NCBI GenBank assembly: GCA_963756545.1
Contig: CAVWNY010000003.1
Span: forward strand, 744,001-808,000
Length of the DNA: 64,000 bases
DNA from: DATFDN01 sp963756545
Lineage (GTDB): Bacteria > Pseudomonadota > Alphaproteobacteria > Acetobacterales > Acetobacteraceae
Direction: 5' to 3'
Below, piece by piece: positions 17,762 to 25,170 of this stretch (positions are counted from its first letter, which is position 1; each line of letters opens with the position of its first letter). The translations under genes were made by a program, and so were the position numbers. Under the pieces are notes generated by a model, which did no database searches, had not been told where the DNA came from, and saw only the letters and a list, made by a program, of their open reading frames with translations.

Positions 17762-19177
17762 TCAATTCGCCGCCGCGGCGTCTCCGCGACGAGTTTCCTC
17801 TGCTAAGGCGACGGCCACCTCGGCAATTAGCGCGTCCCATGCGCCGGGGGCCCGCTGGCGAAACAATCGCACGCTCGGGTACCACGGACTATCGGGGCGA
17901 TCGAGAAGCCAACGCCAATCGCTGGCCTTTGGCAGCATTATCCAGGCAGGCTTGCCGAGCGCGCCGGCAAGGTGGCCGACTGACGTATCGACTGTGATCA
18001 CCATATCCAGGTTGGCGATCAGCGCGGCGGTATCATCAAAGTCGTGCAGCTCTCCGGAGATGTCCATCAGGCCCGGTAGTTGCCGAACCGCTGCGCCGTC
18101 CGGCGGCGGCATCGGCTTTTGAAGCGAAATGAACCTTACTGGCCCGACGTCGGCGAGCGATGCCAGCCGATCGAGCCGGATGGACCGCCGCTTGTCGTTA
18201 GGGTGAGTTGGCCGTCCGTTCCAGGCAAGCCCAATTCGACGCATCCCTGGCGGATGTCCGGATTGCAGCCAGCTTGCCCAGTGGGCCACTCGCGCGGGGT
18301 CAGGAGTGAGGTAAGGAACCTTGTCGGGAATATTGTTGAGCGTAGTGCGAAAGACGAGTGCAAGGCTTGACAGTCGGCAATAGGCGGCATGACCCGGGAT
18401 CTCGTTCCATCGGTGGAAGCTGTGAGACACGCCCGGAATCCGGCCTAGCAGTGGCGTCATCTCCGCGCTGCATCCCAACAGGACCGCCTCGCAGCGCTCG
18501 GCCACCATCGGGATGTAGCGCGCGAACTGGATCGTGTCGCCATACCCCTGGTCACCGATAAGAAGGATTTTGCCGCCGGGAATGCGCATTCCCGTCCAGG
18601 GAGCGGAGGTGATTCGCGGCAGTTGTCCACGGCCGGCCTCAGTCTGGTTTCGCCATTCGTATTCGATCCAGCCTGGGTCGAGCTCGCCTTGCGCGAGCAG
18701 GTTCTGCGCCAGCGCGAGATGCGCATCCGCGTGTTGGTCATTCAGCCCGATCGCGCGCAGAAGGCAGGCGATAGAACGTTCGCGGTCGTCAAGGTCTGTG
18801 AGCACAAGCGACAAGTTGACCAGATTGTCCGGACTGTCCGGTGCCAGGCGTACCGCCTCTCGGCCGGCCGCGAACGCGTCCTCGATCCGATTGACGATGC
18901 GGTAAAGGCTGCACAGGTTGGCGTGCCAGGCCGCCACACCGGGCTGTCGCTTTATTGCCTGCTCCAGCAGAGCGATCGCGCGTTCGACCTCACCCTGATG
19001 CGCGTGAACAATTCCCAGCAGTGCCATCGCGCTCGGGTGCTCGGGCGCGACAGCCAGGACATCGTTGCAGATGCCCCCAGCCTCTCCGAACCGCTTGGCT
19101 TGCGTTGCCACCTGGGCTCGCGCCAGCGCATGGTCGGGAGTCTCCCGCCCCGGCTGAGGCTGTGCTATGTCGCTCAC
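17762..19177 (-). CDS. TPR protein with GT9/heptosyltransferase-like domain
   Basis: About 471 residues. The first 190 hold four to five TPR units (HPSAMALLGIVHAHQGEVE, DSPDNLVNLSLVLTDLDD and others). The C-terminal 270 residues resemble ADP-heptose-type GT-B transferases: ILLIGDQGYGDTIQFARYIP near the start and VDTSVGHLAGALGKP followed by W-x-W-L-L near the end, the donor-binding site. The start is uncertain: GTG at 19177 has GGAG 11 bases upstream; an in-frame TTG at 19186 lies closer. It probably transfers sugar to a protein or surface glycan and is co-transcribed with the repeat protein downstream. Confidence 0.75.
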   Translation of the reverse strand: MSDIAQPQPGRETPDHALARAQVATQAKRFGEAGGICNDVLAVAPEHPSAMALLGIVHAHQGEVERAIALLEQAIKRQPGVAAWHANLCSLYRIVNRIEDAFAAGREAVRLAPDSPDNLVNLSLVLTDLDDRERSIACLLRAIGLNDQHADAHLALAQNLLAQGELDPGWIEYEWRNQTEAGRGQLPRITSAPWTGMRIPGGKILLIGDQGYGDTIQFARYIPMVAERCEAVLLGCSAEMTPLLGRIPGVSHSFHRWNEIPGHAAYCRLSSLALVFRTTLNNIPDKVPYLTPDPARVAHWASWLQSGHPPGMRRIGLAWNGRPTHPNDKRRSIRLDRLASLADVGPVRFISLQKPMPPPDGAAVRQLPGLMDISGELHDFDDTAALIANLDMVITVDTSVGHLAGALGKPAWIMLPKASDWRWLLDRPDSPWYPSVRLFRQRAPGAWDALIAEVAVALAEETRRGDAAAAN

Positions 19178-19198
19178 GTGGGCCAAGTCTCCGGTCGG

Positions 19199-20149
19199 TC
19201 AGTCCGCGGCGGCCGCAGTGAGGCGGTCGATTTCCGCCAGATCTTCCGAGCTCATCTTCCAGGCGCCCGCCTGAACGTTCTGTTCGAGCTGCTCCGGCCG
19301 GGTTGCCCCCGCGATCACGCTCGCGATCGGCTCTCGCGCCAGCAACCAACTGAACGCGAGCTCTACCATCGAACGGCCTCGGCTGGCGGCGAAATCGGCC
19401 AGCCGCTCGGAGACGGTCCAGTTTCGGCCGGTTAGGTAGCGGTCGGCGAGCCGCGGCGTGTTCGTCAGGCGCGAACCGGGTGGTAGCGGCGAATTCCGGC
19501 GATACTTCCCGGTCAGCAATCCGCTCGCCAAGGGAAAATACGGTAGCAGGCCCATGCCGTATTTCCGAGCTGCGGGAATCAGCTCGTCCTCGATCTCGCG
19601 GGCAAGAAGGGAATATTCCTCCTGGCACGAGACAAAGGAATCGAAATTACCGGTGCGGGCCGTCCATTGCGCCTCCACTACCTGCCAGGCCGGGAAGTTC
19701 GAGCAGCCGATATAGCGCACCTTGCCCTGCCGGACCAGATCATCCAACGCGCGGAGCGTCTCCTCGATTGGGGTTAGCGGGTCGTCGCGGTGGACCTGAT
19801 AGAGATCGATCCAATCCGTGCGCAACCGTCGTAGACTATCCTCAACCGCCATCATGATGTAGCGGCGGGATGCACCGGACTTGGTGCCGGCGTCGTCCAT
19901 CGCCATGCCGAACTTGCTGGCCAGCACGATCCGCTTGCGCTCGGCGCCCAGGATCTCGCCGAGGCAGGTTTCCGAACCGCCGCGCTCGCCATAGACGTCG
20001 GCGGTATCAAACAGGGTAATACCGACCTCGAGGGCCTTGTGGACGACCCGCCGCGTCGCCTCGATGTCGATCCGGCCGCCGAAGTTGTTGCACCCCAGGC
20101 CGATCGTCGATACGCGCAGGCCTGACCGGCCCAGGTTGCGATGCTCCAC
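19199..20149 (-). CDS. Aldo/keto reductase
   Basis: A 316-residue NADPH-dependent oxidoreductase with a TIM barrel. The catalytic tetrad is visible: Asp48 and Tyr53 in FDTADVYGERGG, Lys79 in LASKFGM, His120 in LYQVHRDD. The C-terminal AGATRPEQLEQN is the cofactor-phosphate region. The closest general type is the YghZ/Tas-like or plant perakine-reductase-like branch. Substrate is unknown. The start is GTG at 20149 with GGGGAACAGG upstream. A short gap to the GST gene suggests possible co-transcription. Confidence 0.9.
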   Translation of the reverse strand: MEHRNLGRSGLRVSTIGLGCNNFGGRIDIEATRRVVHKALEVGITLFDTADVYGERGGSETCLGEILGAERKRIVLASKFGMAMDDAGTKSGASRRYIMMAVEDSLRRLRTDWIDLYQVHRDDPLTPIEETLRALDDLVRQGKVRYIGCSNFPAWQVVEAQWTARTGNFDSFVSCQEEYSLLAREIEDELIPAARKYGMGLLPYFPLASGLLTGKYRRNSPLPPGSRLTNTPRLADRYLTGRNWTVSERLADFAASRGRSMVELAFSWLLAREPIASVIAGATRPEQLEQNVQAGAWKMSSEDLAEIDRLTAAAAD

Positions 20150-20177
20150 CCTGTTCCCCCTCTCCGAGCCGGAAGGC

Positions 20178-21173
20178 TCAGAATGTCAGCAATCGTGCGA
20201 TATCCTTGCCGCGTTCCGCAGGAGCCTCGAAATCGATCAGCGGGCCCACCGGCACAATGCCTGTCGGGTTAATGCGCCGATGGCTCATATAATAGTGCCT
20301 CTTGATGTGCAGGAAGTCCACGGTCTGAGCGACGCCGGGCCACTGGAAAATGTCACGCGTGTAGGCCCACAGGTGGCGGTAATCGATGATCCGCCTTAGA
20401 TTGCACTTGAAGTGCCCATAATAGACGGCATCGAAGCGAACCAGGGTCGTGAAAAGGCGAATGTCGGCTTCCGTCAACTGATCGCCGCACAGAAACCGCG
20501 CGTGGGACAGCCGCTCGTTGAGCCAGTCCAACGTCTCGAACAATGGCGCAACTGCCTCCTCGTAGGCTTGCTGTGTGGTTGCAAAACCAGACTTGTACAC
20601 GCCGTTGTTGAGCGTTTCGTAAATTCGCGAATTCAGGGAATCAACTTCGCCTCGGAGGGTCTTCGCGTAAAAATCACCGGGCTGGGCGCCGACGGCGTCA
20701 AATGCGGCATTGAACATCCGCACGATCTCGGCCGATTCATTATTCACGATGGTTTGAGTATGCCGGTCCCATAGCACCGGAACTGTTGCACGTCCATTAT
20801 ACTCGCTGTCGGCCCGCGCATAAATCTCGTGGAGAAAGCGGCTATTGAACAGCGGATCGGGGATGACGCCCTCGCCCGGGGTGAAGGTCCAGCCCTGCTC
20901 GCCCATCAGCCAGTGGGTCACGGAAACCGAGATGATGTCGTCGAGGCCCTTTAGCGAGCGCATAATCAAGGTCCGATGCGCCCAAGGGCACGCGAGCGAG
21001 ACGTACAGATGGTAACGTCCTTTAGCTGCGGTAAAGCCGTCATGTCCCGTCGGACCGGGACGTCCGTCCACCGTCACCCAGTTACGAAACGCGGTTTCGG
21101 GGCGGATGAAGCGGCCGTCGCCGGCTCCCTCGGGCTCGCGCTCGTGCCAAACGCCGTCGATCAGCAGTCCCAT
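20178..21173 (-). CDS. yqjG: Glutathionyl-hydroquinone reductase (Xi-class GST)
   Basis: A 331-residue cytosolic enzyme that removes glutathione from glutathionyl-hydroquinones. The Xi-class signature is clear: SLACPWAHRTLIMRSLKGL with the catalytic Cys62, the T-V-P-V-L-W-D-R cis-Pro segment, and the late HYYMSHRRINPTGIVP motif specific to this class. Length is normal. It lies upstream of the aldo/keto reductase on the same strand, and both may act on quinone or aldehyde stress. Confidence 0.92.
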   Translation of the reverse strand: MGLLIDGVWHEREPEGAGDGRFIRPETAFRNWVTVDGRPGPTGHDGFTAAKGRYHLYVSLACPWAHRTLIMRSLKGLDDIISVSVTHWLMGEQGWTFTPGEGVIPDPLFNSRFLHEIYARADSEYNGRATVPVLWDRHTQTIVNNESAEIVRMFNAAFDAVGAQPGDFYAKTLRGEVDSLNSRIYETLNNGVYKSGFATTQQAYEEAVAPLFETLDWLNERLSHARFLCGDQLTEADIRLFTTLVRFDAVYYGHFKCNLRRIIDYRHLWAYTRDIFQWPGVAQTVDFLHIKRHYYMSHRRINPTGIVPVGPLIDFEAPAERGKDIARLLTF

Positions 21174-21287
21174 CGGGCGCTCCTTGAAACAGCGGGGAGA
21201 GACATCCTGGCGACGAGCCCGATGGCGCCACCCTCCGATAGCTGTCGGATGATGAGGCCGGGCAGAGGCGTTGCGTCAAGCATGGGG

Positions 21288-21938
21288 CTACTGACTGGCC
21301 CAGACAATCCGGTGCAGCCAAGCGATTTCCGTCAGGTCAAAAACGTAGTCTTGGTGAATGGGGTTCAAGCTCCGCAACTCGACCCTGCGGGCGGAGCGTC
21401 GTGCGAGTTGCTTGGCCATCACCTCGCCGCGGTTCGTGCGAACCACGACGCGATCCCCCCGGCGGATCGGGGCCGCGGGAGACACGATCACGAGGTCCCC
21501 GTCGCGGAATACGGGCTCCATGGAGTCGCCGCTGATTTCCAGCGCGTAGGCGTTCGGATCGGCAATCTCCGGCAGGCTCACTTCATCCCACCCGCCACCG
21601 ACAGGATAACCGCCATCATCGAAGTAACCGTCTCCGCCGGCCTGGGCAAGGCCGATCAGGGGAACGCGTCGGGTCGTGCTGCGCGCCGCCCCGCCCGTCG
21701 CGAGCGCGCGAGCGCCTGTCACAAGAGAGGTGAAATTCTCCAGGGTCGCGCCGGTGGCGCCAAGCACCTTCGCCACGCTCTCGGTGCTGGGCCAACGAGA
21801 GCGCCCATCCGGCATCTTGCGCTTCGAGGGATTGAACGTGGTGGGGTCCAGCCCCGCTCGCTTGGCAAGACCCGACGCCGATAGGCCGTTCTCGGCCGCC
21901 AGGGTATCGAGTGCGCGCCAGATATCCTCGTGCTTCAT
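21288..21938 (-). CDS. LexA-like HTH repressor with S24 autopeptidase domain
   Basis: A 216-residue phage-repressor-type regulator. Residues 1-70 form the DNA-binding domain (SASGLAKRAGLDPTTFN as the turn-helix). Residues 95-210 form the S24 peptidase: self-cleavage site Ala100-Gly101 in AQAGGDG, Ser139 in SGDSMEP and Lys176 in EVMAKQL. RecA-stimulated cleavage is expected from these intact residues. It is divergent from the orphan gene at 22125, with an operator-like palindrome and a LexA-type box between them. It could be a prophage-derived repressor adopted by the host. Confidence 0.88.
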   Translation of the reverse strand: MKHEDIWRALDTLAAENGLSASGLAKRAGLDPTTFNPSKRKMPDGRSRWPSTESVAKVLGATGATLENFTSLVTGARALATGGAARSTTRRVPLIGLAQAGGDGYFDDGGYPVGGGWDEVSLPEIADPNAYALEISGDSMEPVFRDGDLVIVSPAAPIRRGDRVVVRTNRGEVMAKQLARRSARRVELRSLNPIHQDYVFDLTEIAWLHRIVWASQ

Positions 21939-22041
21939 GCGTGTGTGCCGGTTGGTGGCCTCGGCGGATGGGACCGCGAAACAAGTATCCTACGTCGAAG
22001 CGAAAGGGAAGGGCGTATAGGAAAATAGACACACGAGCTGC

Positions 22042-22070
22042 TTGCAATCGCATGCAACCTCTGGTTTTAT
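22042..22070 (+). promoter_or_regulatory. Promoter with overlapping operator-like palindrome
   Basis: TTGCAA at 22042-22047, a 17-base spacer and TTTTAT at 22065-22070 form a good sigma-70 promoter reading toward 22125. The -35 lies inside TTGCA-N6-TGCAA (22042-22057), a near-perfect dyad that would suit the divergent S24 repressor as operator. Confidence 0.55.
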
Positions 22071-22085
22071 GTTCCCGTATTGTTC
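22071..22085 (+). promoter_or_regulatory. Alphaproteobacterial LexA (SOS) box GTTC-N7-GTTC
   Basis: GTTCCCGTATTGTTC matches the direct-repeat LexA target known for alphaproteobacteria exactly. It begins at the base after the -10 hexamer and covers the expected transcription start of the gene at 22125, the right place for repression. SOS control of that gene is therefore likely, though binding has not been shown. Confidence 0.65.
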
Positions 22086-22124
22086 AACCACGGCATCCGA
22101 CCGCCCCAGGATGGGAGAACCGCC

Positions 22125-22511
22125 ATGACCACTTTCGCCGGCAGTCACCTCGCCCAGTTCCCCGCCCCGGCTCCGCGAACCCTGCCACGCACCGAGCCGT
22201 TTCGAAACGCGGAGGAGGCGTGGTTCTGGACGATGGCGGCCCTCGTTGCCCGGCGGGAAGGCGCTCGTTGCAGAGCCGGCTTGGGCAAGATCAGCCGGCC
22301 TTGTGAGCCAGATGACGTCGTGAAGTGCCTTGATGTTCTTTATCGTCGCCGGCGGGTGGACCTGGCGCATGCTCGAATCCTGCGGATCTGGGGGGAGCGT
22401 CAGATGGCCCCTAGCCCTGTCCATGTCTCCGAACGATCCGACTGGCGGCTGTGGCGGGAGGCATTGAGCGCTCTCGAGTGGTTGCTGCGGGTGAAAGGTA
22501 TCGTCGGTTGA
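22125..22511 (+). CDS. Conserved orphan protein under SOS-type control
   Basis: A 128-residue soluble, basic protein that I do not recognise as any named family. It contains FRNAEEAWFWTMAALVARREG, then R-P-C-E-P-D-D-V-V-K-C-L-D, a basic helix Y-R-R-R-R-V-D-L-A-H-A-R-I-L-R-I-W-G-E-R-Q, and a conserved-looking end RVKGIVG. The pattern resembles proteins widespread in Rhodospirillales next to S24 repressors. The ATG at 22125 follows GGGAGAACC; an earlier in-frame ATG at 22080 would lie inside the SOS box. A damage-response or DNA-associated role is suggested only by its promoter. Confidence 0.75.
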   Translation: MTTFAGSHLAQFPAPAPRTLPRTEPFRNAEEAWFWTMAALVARREGARCRAGLGKISRPCEPDDVVKCLDVLYRRRRVDLAHARILRIWGERQMAPSPVHVSERSDWRLWREALSALEWLLRVKGIVG

Positions 22512-22528
22512 TCATAGGAAAAAAAGCC

Positions 22529-22558
22529 TTGACAACTCTTGCCCACGCGCTCTAGAAC
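22529..22558 (+). promoter_or_regulatory. Sigma-70 promoter for small RNA/leader
   Basis: CTTGACA with perfect TTGACA at 22529-22534, an 18-base spacer and TAGAAC at 22553-22558. It lies in the gap after the 22125 gene and drives the structured RNA up to the terminator at 22651. A run of A (22519-22525) precedes it, as an UP-element would. Confidence 0.6.
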
Positions 22559-22564
22559 GCGCCA

Positions 22565-22651
22565 TCCCCGGGCGATGTGTGCCCGATGGGTTCTCCTCCT
22601 TGAAGCCAAATCTCCTCAGCCGTCGCACCCATCGGGGTGCGGCGGCTTTTT
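22565..22651 (+). ncRNA. Candidate small RNA or attenuator leader with anti-SD motifs
   Basis: An 87-base transcript is predicted from promoter to terminator; the 5' end is an estimate. It begins with a GGGC/GCCC hairpin (22570-22584), then a mostly unpaired pyrimidine stretch with TCTCCTCCTT (22592-22601) and TCTCCTCA (22611-22618), both complementary to Shine-Dalgarno sequences, then a 12-pair terminator. The two CTCCTC motifs recall alphaproteobacterial CuckooRNA/ar14-type small RNAs. In addition 22582-22591 is perfectly complementary to 22627-22636 inside the terminator stem, so an antiterminator fold is possible and the RNA could instead control the gene at 22674. Confidence 0.55.
22619..22651 (+). 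terminator. Rho-independent terminator
   Basis: A 12-pair stem (22619-22630 with 22635-22646, one G-T wobble) closes a 4-base loop and is followed by TTTTTCTGTTT. It ends the small RNA, or acts as the OFF state of a leader for the gene at 22674, 23 bases downstream. Confidence 0.85.
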
Positions 22652-22673
22652 CTGTTTGGGAAAGAACCAATCC

Positions 22674-22910
22674 ATGGCCTTCGCGATCCGCAGCCTCTCC
22701 GTCCTCGCTTACGCAAACGGCTTCACACTATGGCACTACAAGGCAGGTCAGGACCACCTGGACGCAGTCGCGGGGAGGGGGTTTTTCAGTTACGCCGCTG
22801 ACATGCTGGCAGCCGGCGACATCATGATGGTCTCCGCCGCTGACGGAGCAAGCGTCCTCTCCGTTGCCTTGGGCGCCCGCAACACACCGGAGCTGGTGTC
22901 GATTCGGTAA
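22674..22910 (+). CDS. Orphan 78-residue protein, phage-associated type
   Basis: A small protein of unknown function with AFAIRSLSVLAYANGFTLWHYKAG, a G-x-G-F-F-S-Y-A-A-D-M-L-A-A-G-D turn and a final beta stretch. It reads as a compact alpha/beta domain. Homologues that I recall lie in or near prophages of alphaproteobacteria, often near fibre genes, but no role is established. The gene has no promoter of its own between the terminator and its ATG, so read-through of the structured leader is the likeliest way it is expressed. It is convergent with the next gene, 4 bases away. Confidence 0.6.
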   Translation: MAFAIRSLSVLAYANGFTLWHYKAGQDHLDAVAGRGFFSYAADMLAAGDIMMVSAADGASVLSVALGARNTPELVSIR

Positions 22911-22914
22911 GCTG

Positions 22915-23127
22915 TTACCGCCGCGCGATTTCAGCGGCATGCCGCTCGCGACCCGCTGCCGTGATCTCGAACCGGCCATCTTCACGGCGGTAGGCAATTC
23001 CCATTCTGGCCAGGCGCGACAGGCACGGCCCATCCTTGAGGTCGGCGGGCCGACCAGCCGGCCCGCATAACGTGAGCCGGTGGAGGGCGGCGCGGCAGCA
23101 CGTTTCGAGGTATGGCTGGTTCCACAT
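22915..23127 (-). CDS. Small winged-helix-like hypothetical protein
   Basis: A 70-residue basic protein. The last 30 residues (LSRLARMGIAYRREDGRFEITAAGRERH) have the helix-then-wing pattern of small winged-helix domains (RLxxLGLxxxxxDGRFxxTxxGxxRH). No function can be assigned. It starts with ATG about 80 bases before pyrD on the opposite strand. Confidence 0.55.
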   Translation of the reverse strand: MWNQPYLETCCRAALHRLTLCGPAGRPADLKDGPCLSRLARMGIAYRREDGRFEITAAGRERHAAEIARR

Positions 23128-23208
23128 TCCCCCGCACTATCCCGGGCGGGCGGCCGTGGCGCAAGCACCCGGCTTTTATCGGTGCAATCGGTGGAGCATA
23201 AGGATGAT

Positions 23209-24276
23209 ATGACTCCGTTCGTTGCCTCCGCGGTGTTGCCTGTGCTGAGATGCGTAAGCCCGGAGCGGGCGCACAGATTGGCGCTGCGCGCGCTTCGCCT
23301 AGGCCTGATAGGGCGTGACAGGTCGTCGGACGATCCGCTGCTCGCGACGGAGACTATTGGACTGCGGTTCCGCAACCCGATCGGCCTTGCTGCGGGGTTC
23401 GACAAAGATGCCGAAGCCGTCGCTCCGCTGTCCGGCCTTGGCTTTGGTTTCGTCGAAACCGGAACTGTCACGCCCAGGCCACAGGTCGGGAATCCGCGGC
23501 CGCGTCTGTTTCGGCTTACCGAGGACCGAGCGATCGTGAACCGCATGGGCTTCAATAACGCCGGAATCCACGACTACGTCGCTCGCCTACGCACCCGCCC
23601 GGCGTCCGATGTGCCGGTCGGCGCCAATCTCGGCATCAACAAGGACGGGTCCGAGCCAGAGCGAGACTATCCCGCACTTCTGGCGGCCGTAGCGTCACAC
23701 GCTGACTACGTCGTCATCAATGTGTCATCGCCGAACACGCTGGGGCTCCGCGACCTGCAAAGCGAGGAACGCCTCCGTGCGGTCCTGCGCGCGACCGTCG
23801 AGCGGGTCCCGCGCCATCCGCCGCTATTGGTCAAGGTTGCACCCGATCTGTCCGAAGATGCACTGGCCAGTGTCGTGGAGGTCTGCGTCGCCTATGGCGT
23901 ACGCGGGCTCGTCGTGTCGAACACGACTATCGCGCGCCCCCCCGGGTTACGTTCCGTCCATGCCCGCGAGTCCGGCGGGCTTTCCGGGCGCCCGCTATTC
24001 GCGCCCTCGACCGCGATGCTCGCGCGAGCCTACCTCCTCGCGCGTGATCGCTTGACCCTGGTGGGGACGGGCGGCGTCTCGACTGGTGCGGACGCGCTCG
24101 CCAAGATCAAGGCGGGTGCCTCGCTCGTGCAAATCTACACGGCCCTCATATTCGAGGGACCCCAGATCGTCGCGAGACTGAAGCGCGAGCTGGCCATGGC
24201 GTTGCGGCTTGAGGGTTTCGCGCGGGTGCGGGACGCGGTTGGCACCGGCGCTGCTCGTCTGGCTCAGAGCCGGTAA
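23209..24276 (+). CDS. pyrD: Dihydroorotate dehydrogenase (quinone), class 2
   Basis: A 355-residue membrane-associated flavoenzyme oxidising dihydroorotate to orotate in pyrimidine synthesis with quinone as acceptor. FMN and substrate sites are visible: IGLAAGFDKDAEA, NRMGFNNAG, INVSSPNTLGLRDLQ with the class 2 catalytic Ser region, VSNTTIARP and GTGGVSTGADALAKIKAG. The short N-terminal helical extension is the class 2 membrane anchor. ATG at 23209 follows GGATGAT. Its stop overlaps the HAD gene start by one base, so both are co-translated. Confidence 0.95.
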   Translation: MTPFVASAVLPVLRCVSPERAHRLALRALRLGLIGRDRSSDDPLLATETIGLRFRNPIGLAAGFDKDAEAVAPLSGLGFGFVETGTVTPRPQVGNPRPRLFRLTEDRAIVNRMGFNNAGIHDYVARLRTRPASDVPVGANLGINKDGSEPERDYPALLAAVASHADYVVINVSSPNTLGLRDLQSEERLRAVLRATVERVPRHPPLLVKVAPDLSEDALASVVEVCVAYGVRGLVVSNTTIARPPGLRSVHARESGGLSGRPLFAPSTAMLARAYLLARDRLTLVGTGGVSTGADALAKIKAGASLVQIYTALIFEGPQIVARLKRELAMALRLEGFARVRDAVGTGAARLAQSR

Positions 24277-25142
24277 TGGAACACCTGCCCGGCTTCGCCC
24301 CGCTCGCCGACCGTTATGGCGGCTTCATCCTCGACCTTTGGGGGGTCATCCATGACGGGGTGAGCGCCTTCCCGTGTGCGGTGGATTGCTTGAAGCGGCT
24401 TCGTGCAGCCGGAAAACCGGCGCTTCTCCTGTCCAATGTGCCGCGCCCAAATGCGGCGGTACAGGCGTTAATGCGTCGCATGGGCATCGACGACGACCTT
24501 TACACCGCGCTGCTCACCAGCGGCGAGGCTGTCCGCCAAGCGCTGCTCGATCCGCCGGATCTGTGGTGGGCCGAACTCGGCCGCCGAGTGTTCCACCTCG
24601 GGCCGGAGCGCGATCGGCCGGTGCTGGATGGATTGCCGCTGGACCGGGTCGAAACCCCGGCCGAGGCGGCTTTCGTGCTGAACACCGGTCCGGATGACCG
24701 TCGCAACCCGACGGATCTCGGGGAATTCGAGACGATCTTGCGAAGCTGCGTGGAACACCGGCTGCCGATGATTTGCGCCAACCCCGATCTGGAAGTGATC
24801 CGGGGCGGCGTCCGCGTGCTGTGCGCCGGGGCGCTCGCGGCGCGGTACCGCGACCTGGGCGGCAATGTTCGCTCCCTGGGAAAACCCGATCCGGCGATCT
24901 ATCAACCTGCGCTGCGCTGGCTCGGGTTGCCATCGCATCGCGTCCTTGCGGTGGGTGACGCGCTACGGACAGACATCGCCGGAGCCACTGGAGTCGGACT
25001 GAACTCCTGCTGGGTGCTTGGCGGCCTGCACGCTACGGCCCTAATCGGAGCGGACGGCCGCTTCGATTATCGAGCGGCGGACCAGCAGGCGTCGGCCGCA
25101 GGGCTGGCGCCGGTGGCCACGATTCCACGGTTTGTCTGGTAA
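24276..25142 (+). CDS. HAD-superfamily class IIA hydrolase
   Basis: A 288-residue HAD phosphatase of the TIGR01459-like type. Motif I is ILDLWGVIHDG, in which the second Asp of the usual D-x-D is replaced by Trp as in that subfamily; motif II is LLSNVPRP; motif III and IV are GKPDPAIY and VGDALRTDIAGA. The class IIA cap lies at about 80-190. The physiological substrate is unknown, though class IIA members act on phosphoglycolate, nucleotides or pyridoxal phosphate. It is coupled to pyrD (TAATG). Confidence 0.85.
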   Translation: MEHLPGFAPLADRYGGFILDLWGVIHDGVSAFPCAVDCLKRLRAAGKPALLLSNVPRPNAAVQALMRRMGIDDDLYTALLTSGEAVRQALLDPPDLWWAELGRRVFHLGPERDRPVLDGLPLDRVETPAEAAFVLNTGPDDRRNPTDLGEFETILRSCVEHRLPMICANPDLEVIRGGVRVLCAGALAARYRDLGGNVRSLGKPDPAIYQPALRWLGLPSHRVLAVGDALRTDIAGATGVGLNSCWVLGGLHATALIGADGRFDYRAADQQASAAGLAPVATIPRFVW

Positions 25143-25170
25143 GCCTCACGAAACGGCAATTCCAAGCGGG

